64,000 nt of DNA. Source: JANYJA01 sp038229055 (GTDB taxonomy: Bacteria; Acidobacteriota; Terriglobia; Bryobacterales; Bryobacteraceae). The number at the start of each line of letters is the position of its first letter. Positions within the stretch are counted from its first letter, which is position 1. The stretch lies in contig JBBROU010000007.1 of assembly GCA_038229055.1 (NCBI GenBank), positions 3,429-67,428 of the forward strand, given 5' to 3'. Positions 43,032 to 52,127 of this stretch are shown here, piece after piece. Made by a program: the position numbers and the translations under genes. The notes under the pieces are model-generated. The model ran no database searches, was not told the DNA's origin, and saw only the letters and a list, made by a program, of their open reading frames with translations.

Positions 43032-44032
43032 GCCTGCCGTTGAAATTGCCGTTTCTGCCGATGGAGGCGGAGGTCAAGAAGGCCATTCCCGAAGGCCCAC
43101 AGTGGCAGTATGAGCCCAAATGGGATGGTTTCCGATGCATTGTTTTCCGTGACGGCGACGACGTCGAGCTGCAATCAAAGGCCGGTCGGCCGCTGGCGCG
43201 TTACTTCCCCGAAATGGTCGACGCGATTCGCCACCTCACGCCGCGGCAATTCGTGCTCGATGGCGAAATCGTCATCCCAATTCAAGGCAAACTCTCCTTC
43301 GACGATTTACTACAGCGCATCCATCCGGCGGCCAGCCGTATTCAGAAACTCTCGAAGGAAACTCCGGCGACGCTGATCGTTTTCGATCTTCTGGTCGACG
43401 AGCATGGCAAGCTTCTTGCGGACCAGCCACTCTCCGCTCGCCGTCCGAAATTGGATAACTTCGCCGCGCAGTTCCTCGAAGGGCACAAATCGTTCAAGCT
43501 CTCGCCCGCTACCGAAGATGTGGCGACGGCGCACGATTGGCTGGCCAACATCGCAGGTTCGCTCGATGGCGTGATAGCCAAGCGCCGCGACATGCCGTAC
43601 CAATCCGGCGAGCGCACGGGGATGGTGAAGGTGAAGAATTTGCGCACGGCCGATTGCGTCGTCGGCGGTTTTCGTTACGGCGAAAAAGCTAAGACCGTCG
43701 GCTCGCTATTGCTGGGGCTTTACGATGATGAGGGCTTGTTGAACCATGTCGGCTTCACTTCCGGCATCGCTACTGCCGGCGAGAAAGAGCTGACCGCAAA
43801 ATTGGAACGCCTCATCGAACCTCCCGGATTCACGGGCAAAGCTCCGGGCGGTCCGAGCCGCTGGAGCACGGAACGTTCGGCCGAGTGGCAACCGCTCCGC
43901 CCGGAGCTCGTGGTCGAAGTTCGTTATGACCATTTCACCGGCGGCCGTTTTCGGCACGGCACGCGGCTGGAGCGCTGGCGTCCCGAAAAAGCTCCGAAGC
44001 AGTGCCGAATGGATCAGGTGGAGCGTTCGTAA
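43028..44032 (+). CDS. ATP-dependent DNA ligase (LigD ligase module)
   Basis: A 334-residue ATP-dependent ligase with the adenylation Lys in YEPKWDGFRC (motif I), FVLDGEIVIP (motif III), SLDGVIAKRRDMPYQSGERT (motif IV) and KVKNLRTADCVVGGFRYGEK with the OB domain. It seals nicks after end processing. Its overlap with the upstream polymerase gene (ATGA) shows a split LigD acting as a pair. The 3' end is convergent with the MscS gene, 1 bp apart. Confidence 0.95.
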   Translation: MSLPLKLPFLPMEAEVKKAIPEGPQWQYEPKWDGFRCIVFRDGDDVELQSKAGRPLARYFPEMVDAIRHLTPRQFVLDGEIVIPIQGKLSFDDLLQRIHPAASRIQKLSKETPATLIVFDLLVDEHGKLLADQPLSARRPKLDNFAAQFLEGHKSFKLSPATEDVATAHDWLANIAGSLDGVIAKRRDMPYQSGERTGMVKVKNLRTADCVVGGFRYGEKAKTVGSLLLGLYDDEGLLNHVGFTSGIATAGEKELTAKLERLIEPPGFTGKAPGGPSRWSTERSAEWQPLRPELVVEVRYDHFTGGRFRHGTRLERWRPEKAPKQCRMDQVERS

Positions 44033-44033
44033 A

Positions 44034-45110
44034 TTACGGCTCCGGCTGGCGCAAGATCACGGTGGTTGTCGGATAAGGCATCTCAATGCCCTCTTCGCGA
44101 AAACGCTTCAAGATGCGTTTGCGAACTTCTCCCTGAATGCGAAATTGCTCCGAGAATTCCGAGATGTGTACCACCAGCGTGAACTGCAGCGCGGAATCGC
44201 CGAAGCCGGGAATTAAGCGGCAGGTGGGCTCCGGGACGCTAAGGAGCCCGGGAATGTCCGGCGCGGATTTCAGGATTTCGTCGAGCACGGCCTGCTCCAC
44301 CGTATCGGGGTCGGCATCGGAACTCACGCCGATCAGGATCGGCAGGGCCATGCGTTTCTCGGGCAGGCTGAAGTTCGTCACAATCGCCTGCGCCAGTTTG
44401 GAATTCGGCACGATGATGAAGTTGTTCTGCAGCGCACGCATGGTGGTGCAGCGCCAACTGATGTCATTCACGTAGCCTTCTTCCCCTGTGTTCAGCTTGA
44501 TGTAATCCCCGAGGCGCACCTGCCCGGCGATGGAAACGTAGAATCCGCCGAACAGATTGGAAAGCGTGTCCTGGAGCGCCAGCGCCACCGCCAACCCGCC
44601 GACTCCCAAAGCGGTAAGCATCGGCGTGATGTTGATGCGCAGATGCTGCAGCAGCACCAATGTTCCGACGATCACGACGAACATCTGCGTCAGATTCTTC
44701 GTCAGACTCGTTGCGGGAAGTTCGCTGCCGCCGACACGCGCGCCATAAAACTTGACCAGATTGCCGGCGAGCTTCGAAAACATGAGCGTGAGCGAGACGA
44801 TCCACAGGATGTAGAGGCTCTGCTCGATTTTCAGTTCGAAACGCGGCGGAAGCTCGGATGTTCGCAATCCTAAGATCAGCCCGATAATCAGGGCCCACAG
44901 GATCATGGGCCGGCCCATACTCTCGGTGATAATGATGTCGAAATGATTGGTGCCGCGAACTGACCATTTCCGGACGAACGCGAACAACAACTTCCGCGCA
45001 ATGAAGCCGGCCGCCAGTACCAGGATTACGACGCCGAGCGGGATGACCAGCTTCAGCCAGCCATGCTCGAAGTAGTTGCGGAATGATTCCATGCCCCGCG
45101 GCATTGTCAA
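44034..45110 (-). CDS. MscS-family mechanosensitive channel
   Basis: A 358-residue membrane channel. Three or four hydrophobic helices (about 18-37, 72-92, 105-125, 140-160) are followed by the pore-lining helix ALGVGGLAVALALQDTLSNL and the beta domain (GQVRLGDYIKLNTGEEGYVN, IVPNSKLAQAIVTNFSLPEK). The C-terminal alpha/beta domain (FTLVVHISEFSEQFRIQGEV) completes the MscS core. It protects against hypo-osmotic shock. The ATG at 45110 overlaps the upstream stop (ATGA); Met7 (45092) is an alternative. Confidence 0.93.
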   Translation of the reverse strand: MTMPRGMESFRNYFEHGWLKLVIPLGVVILVLAAGFIARKLLFAFVRKWSVRGTNHFDIIITESMGRPMILWALIIGLILGLRTSELPPRFELKIEQSLYILWIVSLTLMFSKLAGNLVKFYGARVGGSELPATSLTKNLTQMFVVIVGTLVLLQHLRINITPMLTALGVGGLAVALALQDTLSNLFGGFYVSIAGQVRLGDYIKLNTGEEGYVNDISWRCTTMRALQNNFIIVPNSKLAQAIVTNFSLPEKRMALPILIGVSSDADPDTVEQAVLDEILKSAPDIPGLLSVPEPTCRLIPGFGDSALQFTLVVHISEFSEQFRIQGEVRKRILKRFREEGIEMPYPTTTVILRQPEP

Positions 45111-46003
45111 GCGAAACCGTGCTGCTTCTTGTGATGCGGCCCGTCGAAATCGCGGCTGCTCTTGAACAGCTCATGCCGGCCATCGGTAGCTTCCTCGTGA
45201 GTGCGCGCGAGCAAGGCGTGTTGCTCTTCGGCACTCATCGGTCCGCGGCGCGCCGACGCGAGATTCTGGTGCAATTGTTGCATTGAGGTAATGCCCATTA
45301 CCTGGGATGCGACCGGCTGGCTGAGCGCGAACCGGTAGCACTCGTCCGCGTTTAACCCGGCCTTCCGCAGAAGCGTGGCCGAAGGAAAGCCGCCGCCCAG
45401 ACCCTTCATCCCGATCACGCCCGTGTTCGTTTGCCGGCACACGGGGATGACATCGTGAAGGAAACTTCGATACTGGGCGTCCATTACGTTGATCGGCATC
45501 TGGCACGCGTCCCAAACCTGCGGTTTGGCGAGCATCTTGAGATGAATTCGTGGATCGCGGTGGCCTGTGAAACCGAGATATCGCACCTTGCCGGCCTTCT
45601 GCGCTTCGAGCGCCGCTTTAATTCCACCTCGGTCAAAGATCCAATCGGGATCGTTGTCGTATACCAGTTCGTGAAATTGCCACAGATCCAGATAGTCTGT
45701 TTGTAACCGCCGCAAACTATCTTCCAGACATTTTACCGAGCCGATGTAATCGCGCTCGCAGTTCTTAGACATCAAAAAGACACGCGACCTTCGGTTGTCC
45801 ATCGCCAGCGCCTTACCCATGCGCTCTTCGGACAAGCCATCGTGATAATCCCAGGAGTTGTCGAAAAAGTTGACACCTTCGTCCATCGCGGCATGCATCA
45901 GCAGAATGGATTCCAATTCGTCTGGAATCGCACCGATGTGCCATCCGCCCAAACATACGCTTGATACGCTCTCGCCTGTTCGGCCCAGAACTCGGGTTTC
46001 CAT
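45107..46003 (-). CDS. Aldo/keto reductase
   Basis: A 298-residue NADPH-dependent carbonyl reductase. The catalytic tetrad is visible as FDNSWDYHDGLSEERMG (Asp and Tyr), LMSKNCERD (Lys) and DLWQFHELV (His). VLGRTGESVSSVCLGGWHIG is the typical start, so I place the ATG at 46003. The C-terminus has an extra helical tail. It is divergent from the large glycosyltransferase gene at 46031 across 27 bp, where TATTAT on the minus strand, 10 nt before the ATG, may serve as -10. Confidence 0.93.
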   Translation of the reverse strand: METRVLGRTGESVSSVCLGGWHIGAIPDELESILLMHAAMDEGVNFFDNSWDYHDGLSEERMGKALAMDNRRSRVFLMSKNCERDYIGSVKCLEDSLRRLQTDYLDLWQFHELVYDNDPDWIFDRGGIKAALEAQKAGKVRYLGFTGHRDPRIHLKMLAKPQVWDACQMPINVMDAQYRSFLHDVIPVCRQTNTGVIGMKGLGGGFPSATLLRKAGLNADECYRFALSQPVASQVMGITSMQQLHQNLASARRGPMSAEEQHALLARTHEEATDGRHELFKSSRDFDGPHHKKQHGFA

Positions 46004-46030
46004 GGTTACTCTAATAATAGAGGACGACGG

Positions 46031-49000
46031 GTGGCCGACGAACAACCAAAATCGTTTGTGTTTCACGATCCTACGGGGAAGCGCTGGCTGCGTTTCCGCC
46101 GCGGTGCGCAGACCTTCGGTGTTTTGGCGCTGGTGCTGACGTCCCTTTTCGTACTGAGCATCCTGTTCGTGATTCCGCAGTTGCCGGGTTTGGGCCTGCC
46201 GCCGGTCACGCCCGGTGGCAACGTTGCCGAAGTAGCGAACATCATTCGCGGGGAAAAGGCCGAGCGCAACGTGCCGTTCAAGATGCGGCGCGACGCGACC
46301 AAAATTAAGTATGTCCGTTCCAACTCACCGGTGATCCATCCCAAAACAGCCGCCCGGGCCGCGGACGGCCACCCCCTCGTGTTCGGCTTTTACGTCAATT
46401 GGGATCGCGCCAGCATCGTGTCCTTGCGCCTGAATCTGGCGCATCTAACTCATCTTGTTCCCGAGTGGCTGATCCTGCAAAACGGCAAAGGCGATCTGGA
46501 CGATCAGAGCGACCCGACGGTCATCGCGATTGCCCGTCAGGCGAACTTGCCCATTCTGGCCGAGTTGAATAACTTCCGCGAGTCATGGCGCCCGGAGGAT
46601 GTTCGCCAATCGATTCGCGACGCTGAGCATCGCACGGACCTGGTCAACAACATCTACAACAATCTGGAGGAGCATAAGTTCGCCGGCGTAAATATCGACT
46701 TTGAAGGATTGGGAACGCGCGATAAGCAGGTCCTGATCATTTTCATGACGGAGTTGTACGCCAAGCTGCATCCGGCGGGACTTATGGTTACTCAGAGCGT
46801 TCCTATCGATGACGAAGCCTACGATCTGAAGGCGCTCTCCGCGGTGAACGACTACCTGGTGCCGATGGTCTATGACGAGCATTACCAATCGGGAACACCC
46901 GGCCCGGTAGCTAGCGAACAGTGGTTTGAAGATGAGCTAGACAAGCTCGCCAAAATCGTCCCGGCCGAAAAGACGGTGATCGGGTTCGGTAACTACGGTT
47001 ATGACTGGATCATTGGAGCATCCGGCGGCGCGGAGGTCTCGTTCAGCGACGTGATGGCCGCCGTGGTCGCGAATCACTCGCACATCGATTGGGACGCCGA
47101 CACCGCCAACCCGGTACTGCGCTTCGGATCGGGATCGACGCAGCATGAGATCTGGTTCCTTGACGCGGTGACCGCGCTCAATGAAATTCAGTCCGTTTCA
47201 GACAACGGTTATCGCGGCGTTGCGGTTTGGCGTCTGGGCGCGGAAGACCCCAACCTGTGGAGCGTTCTGAAGCCGGAGAAGTGGCCCGAGCAGGGTTACG
47301 ATCCGACGCAGCTTTCACATTTAACCGCGGAGAAAGCGGTAAACCAGTATGGCGGAGGAGAAATCATCCACATTGCGGAGACTCCGCATGACGGCTCGCG
47401 AAAGGTCATCGCGCCCAAGCATCCGGACGACGATTACACCGAGGAATACGCGCAGTACCCGACTTATTACGTGTTGGACACGAGCGGAAAGTCCGATGAC
47501 AAAGTGATCTGTCTGACTTTCGACGATGGCCCGGATTCTAATTACACGCGCCAGATTCTGAACATTCTTGAGACCAAGAAGGTGCCCGCTACTTTCTTCG
47601 TTGTGGGCGTAAACGCCGAGCAGAATATAGACCTGATCAAGCGCGAATTCGCCGATGGCGATGAAATCGGTAACCACACGTATTCACATCCGAATATCGC
47701 GGCGGTTTCGGCGCGCCGCACCGAACTCGAACTTACTTCCACGCAGCGCATCGTCGAAAACGCCGTCGGGCGATCGATGACTTTCTTTCGCCCTCCCTAC
47801 AACGCCGACAGCGAGCCGCAAACTCCGGAGGAGATCCTGCCGATTAAGCGCGCGCAGGACCTGGGTTACATCACCATCGGTGAGAGTATCGACCCGCGCG
47901 ACTGGCAGCCCGGAATTACCGGCGAAAGCATTCTGAAGGAGGTGCAGAGCGAAAATGCGAACGGCCACATTATCCTTCTGCACGATGGGGGCGGCGACCG
48001 CAGCCCGACCGTCGCCGCGCTCCCGGAGATTATCGACTACTTCCATAAGCGGGGATATCGTTTCGAGAACGTCGGAGCGCTGATCGGTAAGACGCGCGCC
48101 CAGACCATGCCTGTCCCTTCGGCCGAAGAGATGCGGTGGGCGCGGTTCGAGGGAGAGGCGTTCGATCTGAAAAGCAATTTCAAGCGCGTTCTCGGAATAC
48201 TCTTCCTTACGGCGATTTATCTGACGCTGCTTCGCTCCGTGGTCTATGGCATACTCGCCATCATCCAAAAAAACCGCACGGGCAAGCAGAAATTCGATAC
48301 TTCGTATCGGCCTTCCGTCTCGGTGATCATCGCCGCGTATAACGAAGAGACCGTCATTGTGCGCACGGTGCAGTCGATCCTGAAAAACGGTTACCACCCG
48401 CTCGAAGTCATCGTGGTCGACGATGGTTCGAAGGACAACACCTACCGGGTGTTGTGCGACAACTTCGCCGATAACCCGACGGTGCGCGTGCTGACGCAGC
48501 CGAACGGCGGCAAATCCGCCGCGCTCAACAATGCGATCGCGCACTCGCAATACAGCATCCTGATTGCCGTGGATGCCGACACTCTCTTCCAGAGCGGCAC
48601 GATTGAGAAACTCGCGCGCCACTTTGCCGATCCGGAGGTCGGGGCCGTTTCCGGCAATGCCCGCGTCGGAAATAGAAAGAAATGGATTACGCGTTTTCAA
48701 TCGATCGAATACATATACGGATTCAACCTGGACCGGCGCGCTCTGGATCTGCTGAACGCAATCACGGTCGTCCCCGGCGCGGTTGGCGCGTGGCGCAAGG
48801 ATCTGGTGGAGGAACTCGGTGGCTTCGGTCATGACACGCTGGCCGAGGACGCGGATCTCACGTTAGACGTGCGCCGCGAGGGCTATAAAGTACGTTACGA
48901 GCAAGATGCCATCGCTTATACCGAAGCTCCCGAGACGACGAGCGGGCTTGCCAAACAGCGTTTCCGTTGGTCTTTCGGAACTTTGCAGGCCGCGTGGAAG

Positions 49001-49381
49001 CACCGCGACGCGCTGTTTGTGCCACGTTATGGAACCCTCGCCTTTGTGGCGCTCCCGAGCATCTGGCTCTTTCAAGTATTGCTTGCCACGTTGTCGCCCT
49101 TCGCCGAAATCTGTATGATTCTCGCTCTTTTCGCCGGGAACTGGAAAATTGTCCTGCTGTACTACATGGCCTTCTTCGTCCTCGAATTGCTGACGGGAGT
49201 GCTCGCGTATTCGCTGGAAGGAGTCGCGCCGTGGGATCTCACCTTGCTATTTTTTCAGCGTATTTATTACCGGCAGCTTATGCATTACGTCTTGGCCAAA
49301 TCGCTGCTATTCGCGCTTCGCGGGCGATTGGTAGGTTGGGGAAAAGTGGAGCGCCGCGCGACGGTTGGGCACGTCGGGTAG
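46031..49381 (+). CDS. Three-domain membrane protein: GH18-like, polysaccharide deacetylase, family 2 glycosyltransferase
   Basis: A 1116-residue fusion. After a hydrophobic helix (about 30-50), residues about 115-410 form a glycoside hydrolase 18 domain with HKFAGVNIDFEGLGTRD near 217-227. Residues about 490-680 form a NodB deacetylase with CLTFDDGPDSNYTRQI, NHTYSHPN and FFRPPYNADSEP. A helix near 719-745 leads to a processive GT2 domain (about 762-1000) with SVSVIIAAYNEETVI, VVDDGSKDNT, AEDADLTLDV and the QRFRWSFG box. C-terminal helices close the protein. Cell-surface poly-beta-linked glycan synthesis with trimming and deacetylation in one chain is the natural reading (as in poly-N-acetylglucosamine or hyaluronan-type synthases). 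The GTG at 46031 is the start. Confidence 0.94.
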   Translation: MADEQPKSFVFHDPTGKRWLRFRRGAQTFGVLALVLTSLFVLSILFVIPQLPGLGLPPVTPGGNVAEVANIIRGEKAERNVPFKMRRDATKIKYVRSNSPVIHPKTAARAADGHPLVFGFYVNWDRASIVSLRLNLAHLTHLVPEWLILQNGKGDLDDQSDPTVIAIARQANLPILAELNNFRESWRPEDVRQSIRDAEHRTDLVNNIYNNLEEHKFAGVNIDFEGLGTRDKQVLIIFMTELYAKLHPAGLMVTQSVPIDDEAYDLKALSAVNDYLVPMVYDEHYQSGTPGPVASEQWFEDELDKLAKIVPAEKTVIGFGNYGYDWIIGASGGAEVSFSDVMAAVVANHSHIDWDADTANPVLRFGSGSTQHEIWFLDAVTALNEIQSVSDNGYRGVAVWRLGAEDPNLWSVLKPEKWPEQGYDPTQLSHLTAEKAVNQYGGGEIIHIAETPHDGSRKVIAPKHPDDDYTEEYAQYPTYYVLDTSGKSDDKVICLTFDDGPDSNYTRQILNILETKKVPATFFVVGVNAEQNIDLIKREFADGDEIGNHTYSHPNIAAVSARRTELELTSTQRIVENAVGRSMTFFRPPYNADSEPQTPEEILPIKRAQDLGYITIGESIDPRDWQPGITGESILKEVQSENANGHIILLHDGGGDRSPTVAALPEIIDYFHKRGYRFENVGALIGKTRAQTMPVPSAEEMRWARFEGEAFDLKSNFKRVLGILFLTAIYLTLLRSVVYGILAIIQKNRTGKQKFDTSYRPSVSVIIAAYNEETVIVRTVQSILKNGYHPLEVIVVDDGSKDNTYRVLCDNFADNPTVRVLTQPNGGKSAALNNAIAHSQYSILIAVDADTLFQSGTIEKLARHFADPEVGAVSGNARVGNRKKWITRFQSIEYIYGFNLDRRALDLLNAITVVPGAVGAWRKDLVEELGGFGHDTLAEDADLTLDVRREGYKVRYEQDAIAYTEAPETTSGLAKQRFRWSFGTLQAAWKHRDALFVPRYGTLAFVALPSIWLFQVLLATLSPFAEICMILALFAGNWKIVLLYYMAFFVLELLTGVLAYSLEGVAPWDLTLLFFQRIYYRQLMHYVLAKSLLFALRGRLVGWGKVERRATVGHVG

Positions 49382-49390
49382 ACTTTGTTT

Positions 49391-49903
49391 ATGATCCGAC
49401 CTGAGAGCGTTCTGGACTCGTGGAAATCCATTCGAAATGATACGGTTCAAGCGGTGCTGGATTTTCCGGCGGAATCGCTGGATGAAAAGCCGCTGGCCGA
49501 TGTCATGAGCTTCCGCGAGATCGCCACTCACGTTCTGAATGCGGGGCACGGTCTGACCGGGCTGCTGCTAGACGGCTTCGATGATTTCTCTTCGCCGGAA
49601 TTCCGTCCGATGCTGAAGAACTACGCCGCCGATCTTGCGCCCGATGCTTCACCTGCCACGATCGCCGACGCTCTCTCGGCAGCCATGCATCAGCGCTTTC
49701 AGGCGCTGTCGCCCAAGGATGCGCAATTCTTCTCCGGTGAAATTACGCGTATGGACGGCACGCGCATCACGCGCCTTGAAATGCTGCAGTTTATTAAGGA
49801 ACACGAGCTCACGCATCGGGCGCAACTGTTCCTGTTCTTGCGCTTGAAGAATATTGTGCCGCCTACTACGAGGAGGCGAGCCGCAGCCCAGAAGAAAGGG
49901 TAA
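49391..49903 (+). CDS. DinB-family protein
   Basis: A 170-residue four-helix-bundle protein with the DinB metal-site His set: His in EIATHVLNAGHG and the C-terminal HELTHRAQLFLFLR. The N-terminal helix is SVLDSWKSIRNDTVQAVLDF. Many DinB proteins are thiol-dependent transferases or hydrolases; the specific reaction is unknown. The ATG at 49391 is preferred to a TTG two codons earlier. It follows the glycosyltransferase gene by 9 bp. Confidence 0.9.
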   Translation: MIRPESVLDSWKSIRNDTVQAVLDFPAESLDEKPLADVMSFREIATHVLNAGHGLTGLLLDGFDDFSSPEFRPMLKNYAADLAPDASPATIADALSAAMHQRFQALSPKDAQFFSGEITRMDGTRITRLEMLQFIKEHELTHRAQLFLFLRLKNIVPPTTRRRAAAQKKG

Positions 49904-49989
49904 TCCCGAATCAGGTCGGATGCACAATTGCAGTGGCACCAAAGGATAGAGTTTCGTATAAAGGTAATTTCGGGGAGGAGATATCGAGC

Positions 49990-50217
49990 ATGGTGACTTG
50001 CCCAGTTTGTGATGGTTCAATCGATGTGGATGAAGAAGAAGTCGATGAGGGCGACAGCCTGAGTTGTGACGAATGCGGCGCGGATTTGAAGGTCCTCGGG
50101 AAAGATCCTCTGGAGCTGGAGTCCGCGGACGAGATCGAAGATGAAGACGAAGACGAAGACGCGCTAGACGACGAAGAAGAAGAAGAGGAAGAGGAAGAAG
50201 AAGACGAATGGAAGTAG
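49990..50217 (+). CDS. LysW-like zinc-ribbon carrier protein with expanded acidic tail
   Basis: A 75-residue acidic protein. The N-terminus VTCPVCDGSIDVDEEEV and LSCDECGADLKVLGKDPLEL match LysW/AmCP, the amino-group carrier for lysine or arginine synthesis, including two CxxC zinc-ribbon pairs. The C-terminus is a long Asp/Glu run ending EDEWK. Canonical LysW ends in EDWGE, where the final Glu carries the substrate; that motif is absent. GGGGAGGAG 9-17 bases upstream of the ATG at 49990 fixes the start. Either the carrier role is lost or this is a LysW-like zinc protein of other function. No LysX/LysZ neighbours are present. Confidence 0.75.
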   Translation: MVTCPVCDGSIDVDEEEVDEGDSLSCDECGADLKVLGKDPLELESADEIEDEDEDEDALDDEEEEEEEEEEDEWK

Positions 50218-50281
50218 CGGGCGGTGAGACGGCTGGAACTCGGCATCTGCCGCGCGCGTCAGGTATAGTGAGGAAACTCCC

Positions 50282-50635
50282 ATGACGCGGCGCGCTGTTG
50301 TTCTGTTGCTGTTCTCAAGCTTCACCATCGGGCTCGCCGTCGCGCAGACCCGTAAAGGCGATGACGCGAACGTGCGCGCTGTACAGGGTACGGTGTCCGA
50401 CGCCTCAGGCAATGCCGTTTCCGGCGCTGTCGTGCAGTTGAAAAACACGAAAACGCTGCAAATTCGGTCATTTATCACCAAAGAGCAAGGCGATTATTAT
50501 TTTCACGGCCTTAGCCCCGACGTGGATTATGAACTGAAGGCGGAAGCCCAGGGCGGCAATAGCGGCACGAAGACACTCAGTTCCTTCGACAGCCGCAAAC
50601 AAGCGGTCATCAATCTGAAACTCGATAAGAAATAA
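50282..50635 (+). CDS. Small exported carboxypeptidase-regulatory-like domain protein
   Basis: A 117-residue protein with a signal peptide (through GLAVAQ) and a single carboxypeptidase regulatory-like domain (VQGTVSDASGNAVSGAVVQL, KEQGDYYFHGLSPDVDYELK). Such stand-alone domains are common in this phylum and likely form a beta-sandwich in the periplasm or on the surface. It is preceded by a TATAGT 12 nt before the ATG and a GAGGAAAC ribosome binding site. Confidence 0.82.
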   Translation: MTRRAVVLLLFSSFTIGLAVAQTRKGDDANVRAVQGTVSDASGNAVSGAVVQLKNTKTLQIRSFITKEQGDYYFHGLSPDVDYELKAEAQGGNSGTKTLSSFDSRKQAVINLKLDKK

Positions 50636-50682
50636 TACGAAGTTGCGCGCAGCTCTGCGAGGCTTGTTGTAAGCTCACGTGT

Positions 50683-51582
50683 ATGATTATGTCGAACTCG
50701 CTATCGAGGCGAGGCTTTTTCAGCTCGGCTGCCGCCGGGCTTGCGATCGCTCCATTGTTACAGGCCGCGACTCACCCGTTTACTCATCCTCTCGGAGTTC
50801 AGCTTTACACGGTTCGGTCGTTGTTGCCCGAGCATGACGAGCCTACGATCAAAGCCATCGCGGAGATCGGCTACAAAGAAGTTGAGGTGATACACGGGGA
50901 TCTGGCGCGCCTGGCGCCGCTGCTGAAGCAGTACAACCTCAAGCCGGTGTCCTGCCATTTTGAAACCGCCATGATCACGGGAAACTGGCCCAATAACAAG
51001 GCGCCGGCGAACGCCACCTGGGAAGCGGCCATCGACGACGCTAAGAAATTCGGCGTGGAGTACATGGTGATGCCGTATCTTCCGCCCGCCGAGCGCGGCG
51101 ATCTGAACTCATTCAAAGCCCTTACCGAGAAGATGAACAAAGCTGCGCGGCAAACCCACGCTGCCGGGTTGCAGTTCTGCTACCACAACCACGCGTTTGA
51201 ATTTAAAGGCGAGCCGGGGCAACGGCCGATCGACGTGATGCTAAAGAACCTGGATGCGAAGACCGTGGCCTTCGAAATGGACGTCTTTTGGGTCAGCGTC
51301 GCGGGAAACGATCCGGTGGCGTTGATGAAGCAGTTGAAAGGGCGGGTTCCGCTGCTGCATTTGAAGGACAAGAAGAAGGACACGGCGATCGGCTATGTGG
51401 AATCAGTCTCCCACGACACATTCAAGGAAGTCGGTCACGGATCGCTCGATTTCCCCGCGATTCTGCATGCGGCGCCGGTCGATGGAGTGAAGCACTACTT
51501 TGTCGAACAGGACTACACGCCGGGCGATCCGGTGGCGAGCCTGAAGCAGAGCTACGAGTTCCTGCGCGGCCTTCGCGTTTGA
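50683..51582 (+). CDS. Sugar phosphate isomerase/epimerase-like TIM-barrel protein, Tat-exported
   Basis: A 299-residue xylose-isomerase-like TIM barrel. The N-terminus has SRRGFFSSAAAGLAIAPLLQ (Tat signal). Core motifs are GVQLYTVRSLLPEHDEPTIK, LQFCYHNHAFEF and FEMDVFWVSVAG, with metal-ligand Glu/Asp/His candidates, ending GDPVASLKQSYEFLRG. Related proteins epimerise or isomerise sugars, and many in this phylum are Tat-exported. Substrate unknown. TAAGCT lies 7 nt before the ATG without a Shine-Dalgarno, a leaderless-type start; the third Met (50689) is an alternative start. Confidence 0.9.
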   Translation: MIMSNSLSRRGFFSSAAAGLAIAPLLQAATHPFTHPLGVQLYTVRSLLPEHDEPTIKAIAEIGYKEVEVIHGDLARLAPLLKQYNLKPVSCHFETAMITGNWPNNKAPANATWEAAIDDAKKFGVEYMVMPYLPPAERGDLNSFKALTEKMNKAARQTHAAGLQFCYHNHAFEFKGEPGQRPIDVMLKNLDAKTVAFEMDVFWVSVAGNDPVALMKQLKGRVPLLHLKDKKKDTAIGYVESVSHDTFKEVGHGSLDFPAILHAAPVDGVKHYFVEQDYTPGDPVASLKQSYEFLRGLRV

Positions 51583-51583
51583 A

Positions 51584-52087
51584 TTAGTGCGCGGCTGGCG
51601 CGGTGTTGGGCGCCATCACCGGGGCCTTAGCGCCCTCCGGAATGGGCGCGAGCATTTCCTCCTTGCGCCACACCAGGGTCGAATTGTTGTAGCTCGCCAG
51701 TTCAAATCCGTGCCCGTGCGTAATCGCATCGGTTGGGCACGCTTCCACGCAATACCCGCAGAAGATGCACCGGTTGTAATCGATGTTGTAGACCTTCGCG
51801 TAACGCTCGCCGCCGCTGATGCGCAGTGTCTCGGTGTTTTCCGCCGCTTCGATGTAGATGCAATTGGCAGGGCAGGCCGCAGCGCATAGAAAACAGGCCA
51901 CGCATTTCTCCAACCCGTTCTCGTCGCGCTGCAGGACGTGCGCGCCACGGAAACGCTCTTCAAACTTCGGTGGCTCATCCGGATAATTTTCCGTGACGGT
52001 GGGGGACATCATCTCTTTGAAAGTGACACCCATGCCCTTGGCGATAGCCCCAGCCGCGCCCAAAATCTCTTCTATCTTATTAGCCAT
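51584..52087 (-). CDS. nuoI: NADH-quinone oxidoreductase subunit I
   Basis: A 167-residue ferredoxin-like protein with two 4Fe-4S cluster motifs, CVACFLCAAACP and CIFCGYCVEACP. These follow FEERFRGAHVLQRDENGLEK and precede TLVWRKEEMLAPIPEGAKAP, as in NuoI. It transfers electrons within the complex I hydrophilic arm. The other nuo genes are not adjacent, so this copy is either separate from the main nuo operon or part of a rearranged one. Its C-terminus has an Ala/Pro-rich tail. Confidence 0.92.
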   Translation of the reverse strand: MANKIEEILGAAGAIAKGMGVTFKEMMSPTVTENYPDEPPKFEERFRGAHVLQRDENGLEKCVACFLCAAACPANCIYIEAAENTETLRISGGERYAKVYNIDYNRCIFCGYCVEACPTDAITHGHGFELASYNNSTLVWRKEEMLAPIPEGAKAPVMAPNTAPAAH

Positions 52088-52127
52088 TCTGTTCTAGCTT
52101 CGCACGGAAGCGTCAGTTTTTGGAGCT

